A program made the translations under genes and the position numbers. From NCBI RefSeq assembly GCF_021742065.1, contig NZ_JAKKIE010000027.1, positions 1 to 55,744 of the forward strand: a stretch of 55,744 nucleotides of DNA, given 5' to 3'. The notes beneath the pieces are model-generated. The model searched no databases, was not told the origin of the DNA, and saw only the letters and a program-made list of their open reading frames with translations. Of this stretch, positions 43,226-50,810 are shown one piece after another (the stretch's first letter is position 1; each line of letters opens with the position of its first letter). The DNA comes from Rhizorhapis sp. SPR117. GTDB taxonomy: Bacteria > Pseudomonadota > Alphaproteobacteria > Sphingomonadales > Sphingomonadaceae.

Positions 43226-44529
43226 CGGCGTCGTCGGTTGCGGAGGCATTGTCCTGTTTGTCCGATGTCGAGATTCAGCAGATTTTAAGCGAGCTTGATC
43301 CGCGTCACCTGCCGGGATTGAGGCATGAGTGGAATTTCTGGGGGCGCGCGAGCCAGTTACCGCCGCGGGGCGATTGGCGGGTCTGGCTGATGATGGCTGG
43401 GCGCGGGTTCGGAAAGACGCGGGCGGGTGCCGAATGGGTGCGTTCGATTGCTGAAACGGACGGTGCGGCACGGATCGCATTGGTCGGAGCGAGCCTGCAT
43501 GAAGCGCGGTCCGTCATGGTGGAGGGAGAGAGCGGTTTGCTGGCCATCGCGCCGGAGGGCGAGCGGCCGATCTATGCGCCTTCGTTGCGGCGGTTGGTGT
43601 GGCGATCGGGCGCACAGGCGATGCTGTATGGCGCGGCGGAGGGTGAAAGTCTGCGCGGGCCGCAGCATAGCCATGGCTGGGCCGATGAAATCGCCAAATG
43701 GCCCGGTGGAAACGACGCCTGGGACAATTTGATGATGGGGATGCGATTGGGGTCACAGCCGCGCATCGTTGCGACGACTACACCGCGACCGGTGCCGTTG
43801 ATCCGGCGGCTGGTGCGCAAAGATGGGGTGATCGTGACGCGCGGGCGCACGGTTGAGAATATGGGAAACCTGCCAGGTACTTTTCTGGCCGCGATGGAGG
43901 CGAATTATAAAGGTACGCGATTGGGGCGGCAGGAACTGGACGGGGAACTGATCGAGGAATTGGACGGTGCGTTATGGCGGCGGGACTTGCTGGAGCGGCA
44001 ACGGGTGCGGATGGCGCCGCAGGTGGCGCGCATGGTCGTCGCGGTCGATCCGCCGGCCTCTGCCCATGGGGATGCATGCGGGATCGTCGCGGTGGCGCTG
44101 GGTACGGATGGGCGGGCGTATGTGATGGCCGACGCCACGGTGTCGGGCGTGGGGCCGGAAGGGTGGGCGCGGGCCGTGGCGCAGGCGGCGATGGTCCACA
44201 ATGCCGACCGGGCGGTGGCAGAGGCGAATAATGGCGGGGCGATGGTGGAAAGCGTGCTGCGCGCCGCCGACCTGACGCTGCCGCTGCGGCTGGTCCATGC
44301 ATCGCGGGGGAAAGTGGCGCGGGCCGAGCCGGTGGCGGCGCTGTACGAGGCCGGGCGGGCGTTCCATTGCGGCGCGTTTCCCGAGCTGGAGGACGAGATG
44401 TGCGGATTGCTGGTTGGTGGCGCTTATGAGGGGCCGGGCCGGTCGCCGGATCGCGCGGACGCACTGGTGTGGGCGATGACGGAATTGATGCTGGGTGTGC
44501 GTGGTGAGGTGCGGGTGCGGGGGATGTAG
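43222..44529 (+). CDS. GTA/phage terminase large subunit (g2-like)
   Basis: A 435-residue DNA-packaging ATPase/nuclease. Walker A is GRGFGKT (61-67) and Walker B is HGWADEIAKW with Asp155 and Glu156. The C-terminal RNase-H-like nuclease has VAVDPPASAHGDACGIV and VAEANNGGAMVE. It is the motor that fills the capsid head. The start overlaps the intact-frame end of the g1-like gene. Its length fits the GTA and HK97-type enzymes. Confidence 0.95.
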   Translation: MTASSVAEALSCLSDVEIQQILSELDPRHLPGLRHEWNFWGRASQLPPRGDWRVWLMMAGRGFGKTRAGAEWVRSIAETDGAARIALVGASLHEARSVMVEGESGLLAIAPEGERPIYAPSLRRLVWRSGAQAMLYGAAEGESLRGPQHSHGWADEIAKWPGGNDAWDNLMMGMRLGSQPRIVATTTPRPVPLIRRLVRKDGVIVTRGRTVENMGNLPGTFLAAMEANYKGTRLGRQELDGELIEELDGALWRRDLLERQRVRMAPQVARMVVAVDPPASAHGDACGIVAVALGTDGRAYVMADATVSGVGPEGWARAVAQAAMVHNADRAVAEANNGGAMVESVLRAADLTLPLRLVHASRGKVARAEPVAALYEAGRAFHCGAFPELEDEMCGLLVGGAYEGPGRSPDRADALVWAMTELMLGVRGEVRVRGM

Positions 44530-44551
44530 CCTGTGCGTTATCTGTAGGGTG

Positions 44552-44622
44552 GGAACCCCCTCTCCAATTACGACTAGGCCTTCGGCCAAGTCTCCATATC
44601 CTCCCCCCGCCGGGGGGAGGAA
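44552..44622. repeat. GTA-cluster palindromic repeat, copy 1
   Basis: A repeat unit reading CCCCCTCTCCAA, then CGACTAGGCC/GGCCAAGTCT, then a hairpin CCTCCCCCC-GCC-GGGGGGAGG-like at 44600-44620. It fills the gap between terminase and portal; its purine-rich end lies just before the portal ribosome site. Related copies are at 45813, 46701 and 51619. Confidence 0.8.
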
Positions 44623-44637
44623 GATAGGGAGCATTAC

Positions 44638-45774
44638 ATGAAATTGTTCGGAAAGAAGGCCGCTGAGGCGTCTCAGCGGCCGGTTTTGTCGCGTGGGTGG
44701 TTTGGGTGGCTGGGTGCGCCTTTGGGGGAGTGGCCGGCCAGTTATGAGGGGCAGGTGAAGGCGGCGGTGCTGGGTAATCCGGTGGCGCAGCGGGCGGTTC
44801 GGCTGGTGAGCGAGGCGGTGGGTGGCGCAGCTTTACTGGCAGAGGCGGGTGCGCAGGCGGACCGGGAGCGGGCGCTGGCGTTGATCGGTGCGCGGTCGGC
44901 GGGGCAGGGGCTGGTCGAAACGTTGGCAGTGCATTTGCTGTTGCATGGCAATGCCTATGTGCAGGTTGCATTGGGGGCGGATGGAGCGGTGGCCGAATTG
45001 TTCGCACTGCGCCCCGAACGGGTGAGTGTGGAGGCCGATGCGCGAGGGTGGCCAATGGCCTATCTGTACCGCGTTGGCGATACTGTGATGCGGCTGGTCA
45101 GCGAGGATGCGGCGGGGCGCACGGCGGTTATTCATATCAAGAATCTGCATCCGCTGGACGATCATTACGGGCTGGGCTGCGTGGGGGCTGCGGCTGGCGC
45201 GGTGGCGATCCATAATGCGGCGACGGTGTGGAACAAGGCGTTGCTGGACAATGCGGCGCGGCCTTCGGGGGCTTTGGTTTATGATCCGGGTGAGGCGGGG
45301 GCGGCTTTGTCAGGGGAGCAGTATGACCGGTTGAAGGCGGAGATGGAGGCGGCGTTTGCGGGCGCGGCCAATGCGGGGCGGCCCATGTTGCTGGAGGGCG
45401 GCCTGAAGTGGCAGGCGATGAGTTTGACGCCCGCCGACATGGACTTCGTGGGTTTGAAGGCAGCGGCGGCGCGGGAGATTGCATTGGCATTCGGGGTGCC
45501 GCCGATGCTGATGGGGCTGCCCGGCGACAATGCTTACGCCAATTATCGGGAGGCGAACAAGGCGCTGTGGCGGCAGACGATTTTGCCGCTGTCCGAGAAG
45601 ATATTGGGCGGGATTGGGCAGGGGCTTGGTGCGTGGATGCCGGGGGTCAGGCTGTCGGTGGATCTGAACAGGGTTTCGGCTTTGGCGGAGGAGCGTGGGA
45701 GCCTGTGGGACCGGGTGAGTGCTGCGGATTTTCTGACGCGGGATGAGAAGCGGGCGATTCTGGGCGTGGGGTGA
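44638..45774 (+). CDS. HK97-family portal protein (g3-like)
   Basis: A 378-residue portal that forms the ring through which DNA enters the capsid. Family features are ASYEGQVKAAVLGNPVAQRAVRLVSEAV-type N-terminal helices, LLLHGNAYVQVALGADG, GLGCVGAAAGAVAIHNAATVWNKALLDN, and the C-terminal GVPPMLMGLPGDNAYANYREANKALW. GGGAG lies about 8 bases upstream of the ATG, directly after a palindromic repeat. Confidence 0.93.
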   Translation: MKLFGKKAAEASQRPVLSRGWFGWLGAPLGEWPASYEGQVKAAVLGNPVAQRAVRLVSEAVGGAALLAEAGAQADRERALALIGARSAGQGLVETLAVHLLLHGNAYVQVALGADGAVAELFALRPERVSVEADARGWPMAYLYRVGDTVMRLVSEDAAGRTAVIHIKNLHPLDDHYGLGCVGAAAGAVAIHNAATVWNKALLDNAARPSGALVYDPGEAGAALSGEQYDRLKAEMEAAFAGAANAGRPMLLEGGLKWQAMSLTPADMDFVGLKAAAAREIALAFGVPPMLMGLPGDNAYANYREANKALWRQTILPLSEKILGGIGQGLGAWMPGVRLSVDLNRVSALAEERGSLWDRVSAADFLTRDEKRAILGVG

Positions 45775-45812
45775 GGAGGCGGCTTTATGCCGCACGCTTC
45801 CGTTGGAAGCGC

Positions 45813-45894
45813 TCCCCCCTCACCCAGCTATGACTAGGCGGCATAGCCGCCAAGTCTTCGCATCCCTCTCCCCTTCCGGGGCGAGGGCTTTTTG
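45813..45894. repeat. GTA-cluster palindromic repeat, copy 2 (terminator-like)
   Basis: CCCCCCTCACCCAGCTATGACTAGGC precursor-type unit with a GGCGGCATAGCCGCC segment, then the hairpin CCCTCTCCCC-TTCC-GGGGCGAGGG followed by CTTTTT. It has the form of an intrinsic terminator yet lies between portal and the next cluster gene, 14 bases before its ATG. Confidence 0.8.
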
Positions 45895-45907
45895 TGTGGA
45901 GTTTCCC

Positions 45908-46219
45908 ATGAACGATAGTGACATGCTGATCCGGCTGGTGGGGCAGGCGGAGGGTGAGGGCGCGGATCTGGTGATGATCCGCGCCCTTGTTGAAGAGGCG
46001 AGCGAGTTGGGGGCGGGGCGCGCCCTGGCGCGGCTGGGGTTAGCTGATGCGGGGGCGGAAAAGGATGTGCGGGAGTTGCGCGAGCTGCTCGGCGCATGGC
46101 GCGATGCGAAGACGGCGGCGCGCAACGCTGTGGTCGGGTGGATCGTGCGCGGGGTGTTGGCGCTGGTGCTGATGGCGGTGGCGGTCAAGGTTGGGGTATT
46201 TGCCATGGTTAGGGGGTGA
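45908..46219 (+). CDS. DUF6127 family small protein in GTA cluster
   Basis: A 103-residue protein from ATG 45908 (TGGAG upstream). The N-terminal 70 residues are helical and acidic (LIRLVGQAEGEGADLVMIRALVEEASELGAGRAL). It ends with one membrane helix (WIVRGVLALVLMAVAVKVGVFAMV). It fits the small DUF6127 protein found between portal and protease in sphingomonad clusters. Function unknown; the membrane helix is unusual for a structural gene. Confidence 0.72.
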   Translation: MNDSDMLIRLVGQAEGEGADLVMIRALVEEASELGAGRALARLGLADAGAEKDVRELRELLGAWRDAKTAARNAVVGWIVRGVLALVLMAVAVKVGVFAMVRG

Positions 46220-46221
46220 GG

Positions 46222-46680
46222 ATGGGTGACGAAAAAGCCTTGAGCGATGGCAGGCCCTCCCCCAGCCCCTCCCGCAAGCGGGAGGGGAGTGTGCGGTTCG
46301 CTGGCTATGCTGCGGTGTTCGACCGGGTGGATAGGGGCGGCGATGTGGTGCGGCGGGGGGCCTTTGTCGGGGTGATGGGAAAGGCTGTGCCCTTGTTGTG
46401 GCAGCATGCGCCGGACAAGCCGATCGGCGTGATCGAGCATGTAAGCGAGGACGCACGGGGGTTGCGGGTGATCGGGCGATTGTCGGGACGGACGGCGGCG
46501 GGACGGGAGGCGGCGGCGATGCTGAAGGACGGGGCGCTGGATGGCCTGTCCTTTGGCTATCGCGTGCGGGAGGCGGGCGATGGGCGGCCACGGGAATTGC
46601 GGGCGCTGGATCTGGTGGAGGTGAGTCTGGTGACTTTTCCGATGCAGCCGCTGGCGCGGGTGCATGCGGTGGAGGGGTAG
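46222..46680 (+). CDS. HK97-family prohead protease (g4-like)
   Basis: A 152-residue capsid-maturation serine protease. VRFAGYAAVFDRVDRGGDVVRRGAF opens the domain; the catalytic histidine is in LLWQHAPDKPIG (His62) and the serine in LDGLSFGYRV (Ser110); it ends DLVEVSLVTFPMQPLARV. ATG 46222 follows AGGGGGTGAGG. Residues 11-22 (RPSPSPSRKREG) are encoded by an inserted palindromic repeat, so the N-terminus is longer than usual. Confidence 0.9.
   Translation: MGDEKALSDGRPSPSPSRKREGSVRFAGYAAVFDRVDRGGDVVRRGAFVGVMGKAVPLLWQHAPDKPIGVIEHVSEDARGLRVIGRLSGRTAAGREAAAMLKDGALDGLSFGYRVREAGDGRPRELRALDLVEVSLVTFPMQPLARVHAVEG
46253..46290. repeat. Palindromic repeat inside the prohead protease gene
   Basis: CCCCTCCCGC (46266-46275) and GCGGGAGGGG (46278-46287) form a perfect 10-bp stem with a 2-base spacer, flanked by CCCTCCCCCAGC. 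It is translated in frame as part of the protease N-terminus, with no frameshift. Confidence 0.85.
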
Positions 46681-46700
46681 AGCGTTATCGAGGGGGCGCT

Positions 46701-46780
46701 GCCCCCTCACCCAACTGCGCCTGGGCAACACGTTGCCAAGGCTTCGTATCCCTCTCCCCGCTGGGGCGAGGGTTTTTTGT
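46701..46780. repeat. GTA-cluster palindromic repeat, copy 3 (terminator-like)
   Basis: CCCCCTCACCCAACTGCGCCTGGGC with a GGCAACACGTTGCC hairpin, then CCCTCTCCCC-GCT-GGGGCGAGGG and TTTTTT. It is again shaped like an intrinsic terminator, placed 18 bases before the major capsid ATG. Confidence 0.8.
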
Positions 46781-46797
46781 GTGTGCGGGAGACGTTT

Positions 46798-47925
46798 ATG
46801 TATGAAGTGAAGGCGGACGGTCTGGAAGACAGCTTTGATGCGGTTCTTCAGGCGGAGAAGATTGCAACGCTGGAAGCCGATATGGCGGCGCTGAAAGGGC
46901 AGGTGGTTGCGGCGCAGAGGCCTGCGCTTGATGGGGTGAAGGCGTTGGCGGACGATCCGCAGCGAGCGGCGTTTGTCGATCGTTATCTGCGCAAGGGACT
47001 GGAAGCCGGAGTGGAGCTGAAAAGCTTTTCCGGGGCGAGCGGGGGCGAGGGCGGCTATGCGGTGCCGCGCGAGATCGACGCGGTGATCGATGCGGCATTG
47101 AAGGGCATTTCGCCCATCCGCGCCATTGCCAATGTGGTGCAGACCGGATCGGCGGGATATCGCAAGCTGGTGACGAGCGGGGGTGCGCCTTCTGGTTGGG
47201 CCAGCGAAACGGGGGCACGGGCCGAGACGGGGACGCCGACATTCCATGAAATCGTGCCGCCATCGGGTGAGTTGTTCGCCAATCCGGCGGCTTCTCAGGC
47301 AATGCTCGACGATGCGCAGTTCGATGTCGAGGGCTGGCTTGCCAGTGAAATCGCCATGGAGTTCGCGCAGGCCGAAGGGGCGGCGTTCGTCAATGGTACC
47401 GGGACCAATCAGCCCAAGGGCTTTTTAACCGGCACGGTGACGAATGAGGCGGATGCCGTGCGGGCGTTCGGGTCGTTGCAATATGTGGCGTCGGGTGCGG
47501 CAGGGGCCTTTGCCGCGTCCAATCCGCAGGACAGGCTGATCGATCTGGTGCAGTCGTTGCGGGCGCCATACCGGCAGGGAGCGGCGTTCGTGATGAATTC
47601 GGCGACGTTGGCGCGCATTCGCAAGTTCAAGACGAGCGACGGGGCGTTCCTGTGGCAACCGGGTCTGGTGGCGGGTCAGCCGGACAGCCTGCTCGGTTAT
47701 CCGGTGGTGGAGGCAGAGGATATGCCCGATGTCGCCGCCGACAGTCTGTCGATTGCCTTTGGCAATTTCAGGGCTGGTTATGTGATTGCCGAGCGGTCCG
47801 CGACCAGCATCTTGCGTGACCCATTCACCAACAAGCCGTTCGTGCACTTCTATGCGGTCAAGCGCATTGGCGGGGCCGTGGCGAACAGCGAGGCGAGTAA
47901 ACTGATGAAGTTTGCTGCGAGCTAA
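46798..47925 (+). CDS. HK97-family major capsid protein (g5-like)
   Basis: A 375-residue capsid protein from ATG 46798 (GGGAG upstream). The N-terminal 60 residues form a coiled-coil delta domain normally removed by the prohead protease. The mature fold starts around KSFSGASGGEGGYAVPREIDAVIDAAL and includes PTFHEIVPPSGELFANPAASQAMLDDAQFD, ANPQDRLIDLVQSLRAPYRQGAAFVMN and GYPVVEAEDMPDVAADS. It packs about 4-5 kb heads in GTAs of this type. Confidence 0.95.
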   Translation: MYEVKADGLEDSFDAVLQAEKIATLEADMAALKGQVVAAQRPALDGVKALADDPQRAAFVDRYLRKGLEAGVELKSFSGASGGEGGYAVPREIDAVIDAALKGISPIRAIANVVQTGSAGYRKLVTSGGAPSGWASETGARAETGTPTFHEIVPPSGELFANPAASQAMLDDAQFDVEGWLASEIAMEFAQAEGAAFVNGTGTNQPKGFLTGTVTNEADAVRAFGSLQYVASGAAGAFAASNPQDRLIDLVQSLRAPYRQGAAFVMNSATLARIRKFKTSDGAFLWQPGLVAGQPDSLLGYPVVEAEDMPDVAADSLSIAFGNFRAGYVIAERSATSILRDPFTNKPFVHFYAVKRIGGAVANSEASKLMKFAAS

Positions 47926-47947
47926 GGGCGCATAACTGAATTTTCTT

Positions 47948-48038
47948 CGTCATTCCCGTGCAGACGGGAATCCATCTCCTTCGGCCTTGGGCAATTGAAG
48001 GTGGCGGGAGATGGATCCCCGCTTTCGCGGGGATGACG
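47948..48038. repeat. Long inverted repeat, family B copy 1
   Basis: The left half CGTCATTCCCGTGCAGACGG and onward to CCATCTCC mirrors the right half GGAGATGGATCCCCGC to GGGGATGACG. Each half is itself a hairpin. It is a well-known style of alphaproteobacterial palindromic repeat, filling the gap between capsid and connector genes. Confidence 0.8.
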
Positions 48039-48087
48039 AGGGAAACTGGGGCGAATCCATCAACATCTTTGAACGGGGGGAAGCGGC

Positions 48088-48618
48088 ATGCCGATTGGGG
48101 ATGCGGCGCTGGACGGCGCGCGCGCGGAGGTGAAGGCCTGGTTGCGGCTGGAGACTGAGAATGAGGACGCCATTGTCGATGCGCTGATACGCAGCGCCAT
48201 CGGTCATGGAGAGGGTTTCACCGGGCGGGCGCTGATCGTGCGGGAAGAGGTGCAGCGATTGCCCGCTTCGCGCGAATGGCAAAGGCTGACGATGACCCCG
48301 GTCAGCGCGATCACGAGCGTCATGGGGATACCGGCGGATGGCGCGGGTTTCCTGTTGCCGGTTGAACGTTACGCCGTGGATATTGACGGCAATGGTGACG
48401 GCTGGGTGCGGTTGATCGAGCCGGGCGCGGCGGGGCGGATTGATGTGACGCATATGGCCGGGATGGCGGCGGACTGGGCGAGCCTTCCCGATGCGATCCG
48501 GCAGGGCGCGGTACGGCTGGCCGCGCATATGTTTGCGCAGCGTGATGGCGATGGCGGCGCGCCGCCCGCTGCGGTCAGTGCGCTGTGGCAACCCTGGCGG
48601 CGGATGAGGATCGGATGA
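48088..48618 (+). CDS. Head-tail connector / adaptor protein (g6-like)
   Basis: A 176-residue protein. The helical N-terminus (GARAEVKAWLRLETENEDAIVDALIRSAIGHGEGFTGRAL) and the C-terminal LPDAIRQGAVRLAAHMFAQRDG are the typical ends of gp6-like connector proteins that extend the portal channel. GAACGGGGGGAAG precedes the ATG. It ends in an ATGA overlap with the next gene. Confidence 0.88.
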   Translation: MPIGDAALDGARAEVKAWLRLETENEDAIVDALIRSAIGHGEGFTGRALIVREEVQRLPASREWQRLTMTPVSAITSVMGIPADGAGFLLPVERYAVDIDGNGDGWVRLIEPGAAGRIDVTHMAGMAADWASLPDAIRQGAVRLAAHMFAQRDGDGGAPPAAVSALWQPWRRMRIG

Positions 48619-48959
48619 TGGTGCAGCGCGAGGTTGCGGGAAGGCTGGTCGAACGGGTGACGCTGGAGCGGCGGCAGGATGTGCGCGACGCGCTGGGCGG
48701 TAGTGATGCAAGCTGGAATGCGGAGGCGGAGTTGTGGGCTGCGGTGACGCCCGATCGGGGTGGAGCGGTGCAGGGTGACGATGCGCGTCGCGGGGAACGG
48801 CGCTGGGTGGTGACGGTACGGCGGCGTGACGGGCTGGGCCTTGATTGCCGGTTGCTTTGGGGCGCGCGGGTGTTGCGTGTGCGGTTCGTGGAAGATGATC
48901 CGCGCGTCGGCGATGTGGTGGTGTTGCGGTGTGAGGAAGAGGCATGTTCGAACGGTTGA
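48615..48959 (+). CDS. Head closure/stopper protein (g7-like)
   Basis: A 114-residue SPP1 gp16-type head closure protein with mainly beta structure: RLVERVTLERRQDVRDALGGSDASWN, a loop rich in charged residues, then VLRVRFVEDDPRVGDVVVLRCEEE. It starts at the first of two adjacent ATGs, overlapping the connector stop. Its end overlaps the next small gene by 16 bases. Confidence 0.82.
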   Translation: MMVQREVAGRLVERVTLERRQDVRDALGGSDASWNAEAELWAAVTPDRGGAVQGDDARRGERRWVVTVRRRDGLGLDCRLLWGARVLRVRFVEDDPRVGDVVVLRCEEEACSNG

Positions 48960-49168
48960 CCGCCCGTGCCGAGAGGCTGGCGGCGGTACGGCGCGAGCAG
49001 GTGGTGGCGCATTTGGCCGAGCGGGTTGCGGATGATTTGCCGCCGGACGTTTCGGTTGATGTTGGCGAGGATGGGCTGGTCCTGTCGGGCCGCAATTTGC
49101 TGCGGCGGATGCTGCACGATGCACGGCTGCGGACGGTTGGGTTTCTGGGGCAAGGGGATGGCGGATGA
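48944..49168 (+). CDS. Small hypothetical protein of GTA cluster
   Basis: A 74-residue protein (MFERLTARAERLAAVRREQV). The helical N-terminus is followed by a short beta hairpin (VSVDVGEDGLVLSGRNLLRR). It overlaps genes on both sides (16 and 4 bases), so it is surely translated within the operon. I do not recognise a family. Its position between stopper and tail-terminator genes suggests a minor head-tail joining role or an assembly factor. Confidence 0.65.
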   Translation: MFERLTARAERLAAVRREQVVAHLAERVADDLPPDVSVDVGEDGLVLSGRNLLRRMLHDARLRTVGFLGQGDGG

Positions 49169-49563
49169 GCGCGGCAGTGATGGCGGTGCAGGCAGCGGCA
49201 GTGGCGGCGATGAATGGTCATGCGCCGCTGGCCAGCGCGGTGAGTGGCGTATTTGACGGGCCGCCGCCTGATGCCTGTTTTCCCTATGTGGCGATGGCGG
49301 AAAGCCCCTGTGTGGATTGGAGCCACAAGAGCGGGCGCGGGCGGGAAATCAGGCTGGCTATCACTGTGTGGGACGATGGAGCGCGGGCTTCGCGGCTGCA
49401 TGGCGTGATGCGGGACGTAGAGGCGGCGATTGAGGAGATGCCGGTCGGCCTTGACGGTTGGCGAATGGTCAACCTGCGATTTTTGCGATCCCGTGTGGTG
49501 CGGGATGCCGATGGGCCGTGGGCGGGGCTGGTTGAGTATCGGGTGCGGGTGATGGAAGAGTAG
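49165..49563 (+). CDS. DUF3168 tail terminator protein (g8-like)
   Basis: A 132-residue protein of the DUF3168/gpU-like fold, which caps the tail tube at the head side. Features are AVQAAAVAAMNGHAPLASAVSGVFDGPPPDACFPYVAMAE at the start and VNLRFLRSRVVRDADGPWAGLVEYRVRV at the end. It overlaps the preceding gene by 4 bases. Confidence 0.88.
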   Translation: MSAAVMAVQAAAVAAMNGHAPLASAVSGVFDGPPPDACFPYVAMAESPCVDWSHKSGRGREIRLAITVWDDGARASRLHGVMRDVEAAIEEMPVGLDGWRMVNLRFLRSRVVRDADGPWAGLVEYRVRVMEE

Positions 49564-49592
49564 GGGCAGGGGGCAAAGCGCCGATCGTCGTT

Positions 49593-49687
49593 CGTCATCC
49601 CAGCGAAGGCTGGGATCCATGTCTCTATCCCTTCAAAACCGACGCTTGCGGATGAAGAGATGGATCCCAGCCTTCGCTGGGATGACG
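49593..49687. repeat. Near-perfect long inverted repeat, family B copy 2
   Basis: A 28-base arm starting CGTCATCCCAGCGAAGGCTG (49593-49620) is exactly mirrored at 49660-49687. A 39-base centre contains a further TCTCT/AGAGA pairing offset by one base. Each arm also contains its own hairpin (CCCAGCGAAGGCTGGG). It separates the tail terminator gene from a minus-strand gene. Confidence 0.9.
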
Positions 49688-49712
49688 AGCCCAAGGCTAT
49701 GGTCGTACCAGA

Positions 49713-50048
49713 TCAGCCCGGACGGGTGTTCGTTTCCAGATAGTCCCGATAGCTATTCTGAAACTTGTCGAGATAGTCCTCGACCTGGAACTGTGCGTCT
49801 TCCTGTGCATCGGCGTCGGACATTTTGTCGGCCTTGTCAGCCGCGATTACGGCGGCGCGGAAGGTTGCCTCCTGCTTTTCGCAGGCAGGTTGCAGCACTT
49901 TGTCGAAAGCGATCGGGTCCATTTTCTTGTCGAGGCTGGCGGCCACGAACTTGCGCAGGCAGGTCGCATAATCGTCGCGCGTTTTTACCATCATGTCGGC
50001 GGGCTGGGCAGCGGCCACAGCGAGGAAGCTCAGTAGAGGCAGAAGCAT
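49713..50048 (-). CDS. Secreted hypothetical protein on the opposite strand within GTA cluster
   Basis: A 111-residue product from ATG 50048 (GAGAGGG upstream); TTG 50066 is a less likely start. A signal peptide (MLLPLLSFLAVAAAQP) is followed by a helical, acidic mature part with two cysteines (Cys in YATCLRKF and in QPACEKQE), which could form a disulfide. It is the only minus-strand gene between g2 and g13. I do not recognise a family. Confidence 0.72.
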   Translation of the reverse strand: MLLPLLSFLAVAAAQPADMMVKTRDDYATCLRKFVAASLDKKMDPIAFDKVLQPACEKQEATFRAAVIAADKADKMSDADAQEDAQFQVEDYLDKFQNSYRDYLETNTRPG

Positions 50049-50097
50049 TGCAACAAACCCTCTCAACCTATTGTTTTTAGCTAAAGGAGAATGCCTG

Positions 50098-50505
50098 ATG
50101 AGCGCGGAAAAGGGAAGTGCTTTCCTGTTGAAAGTCGGCGATGGGGCGAACCCGATCGTCTATGCGACCGTGGCCGGTTTGCGCACGACGCAACTGGGCG
50201 TCAATGGTGAGGCGGTGAATGTCACCAGCAAGGACAGCGGCGGGTGGCGTGAGTTGTTATCGGGCGCGGGATTGCGGTCGGTGAGCGTGGCTGGTGCGGG
50301 CGTGTTTACCGGATCGGCCGCCGAGGTTCGCATTCGCAACAATGCGCTGGGCGGCGTCATTGATGATTACGAATTGAGCTTTGAAAGCGGCGAGCGGATG
50401 CGCGGGCGGTTTCTGGTGGCGCGGCTCGATTATGCCGGGGATTATAATGGCGAGCGCAGTTACACGATGAGCCTGGAAAGTTCCGGCGCCGTGGTGAGCG
50501 AATGA
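50098..50505 (+). CDS. TP901-1-type major tail tube protein (g9-like)
   Basis: A 135-residue tail protein from ATG 50098, preceded by AAAGGAG. GSAFLLKVGDGANPIVYATVAGLRTTQLGVNGEAVNVTSKDSGGWRELL is the standard opening of the TP901-1 family. It continues to YELSFESGERMRGRFLVARLDYAGDYNGERSYTMSLESSG. It polymerises into the tail tube. It overlaps the next gene by 4 bases. Confidence 0.93.
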   Translation: MSAEKGSAFLLKVGDGANPIVYATVAGLRTTQLGVNGEAVNVTSKDSGGWRELLSGAGLRSVSVAGAGVFTGSAAEVRIRNNALGGVIDDYELSFESGERMRGRFLVARLDYAGDYNGERSYTMSLESSGAVVSE

Positions 50506-50810
50506 TAGCCAATGCGGCGCGGGGGGAGGCTGCCCTGCGGGTGGCGGGAGAGCACTACGTGCTGCGCCCGAGCTTTGCAGCACTGGTAGCGGCAGAGGAG
50601 GAGCTTGGGCCGCTGTTTGCGCTGGTGGAGCGGGCGGCGGCGGGGGCAATGAAGCTGTCGGAAATGGCGGTGCTGTTCTGGCACGTCATTGACGCGCGGC
50701 CCGAAGCTGTGACGCGGGAAAGCGTGGGTGAAGCGGTGGTGGGCATGGGGCTGGCAGAGGTTACGCCTTTGCTGCGGGTCGTGCTGCGGCAGATTTTGAT
50801 GGGGCGGTGA
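50502..50810 (+). CDS. GTA family tail assembly chaperone (g10-like)
   Basis: A 102-residue protein of the gene-transfer-agent family (tail chaperone group). The opening ARGEAALRVAGEHYVLRPSFAALVAAEEELG and the helical end VGMGLAEVTPLLRVVLRQILMG are characteristic. It starts in an ATGA overlap with the tail tube gene and ends in a GTGA overlap with g10.1. Confidence 0.88.
   Translation: MIANAARGEAALRVAGEHYVLRPSFAALVAAEEELGPLFALVERAAAGAMKLSEMAVLFWHVIDARPEAVTRESVGEAVVGMGLAEVTPLLRVVLRQILMGR

Noticed and set aside
45865..45894. True end of a transcription unit at the terminator-like hairpin after portal.
   Set aside because: The following gene has no visible promoter in 14 bases and the gene order is that of a single GTA-like operon; kept as a repeat, not annotated as an operon end.
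47950..49620. 556-codon minus-strand open frame across the connector-to-tail-terminator genes.
   Set aside because: Low-complexity Pro/Arg/Ser translation mirroring GC-rich plus-strand genes; it also reads through two repeat elements.
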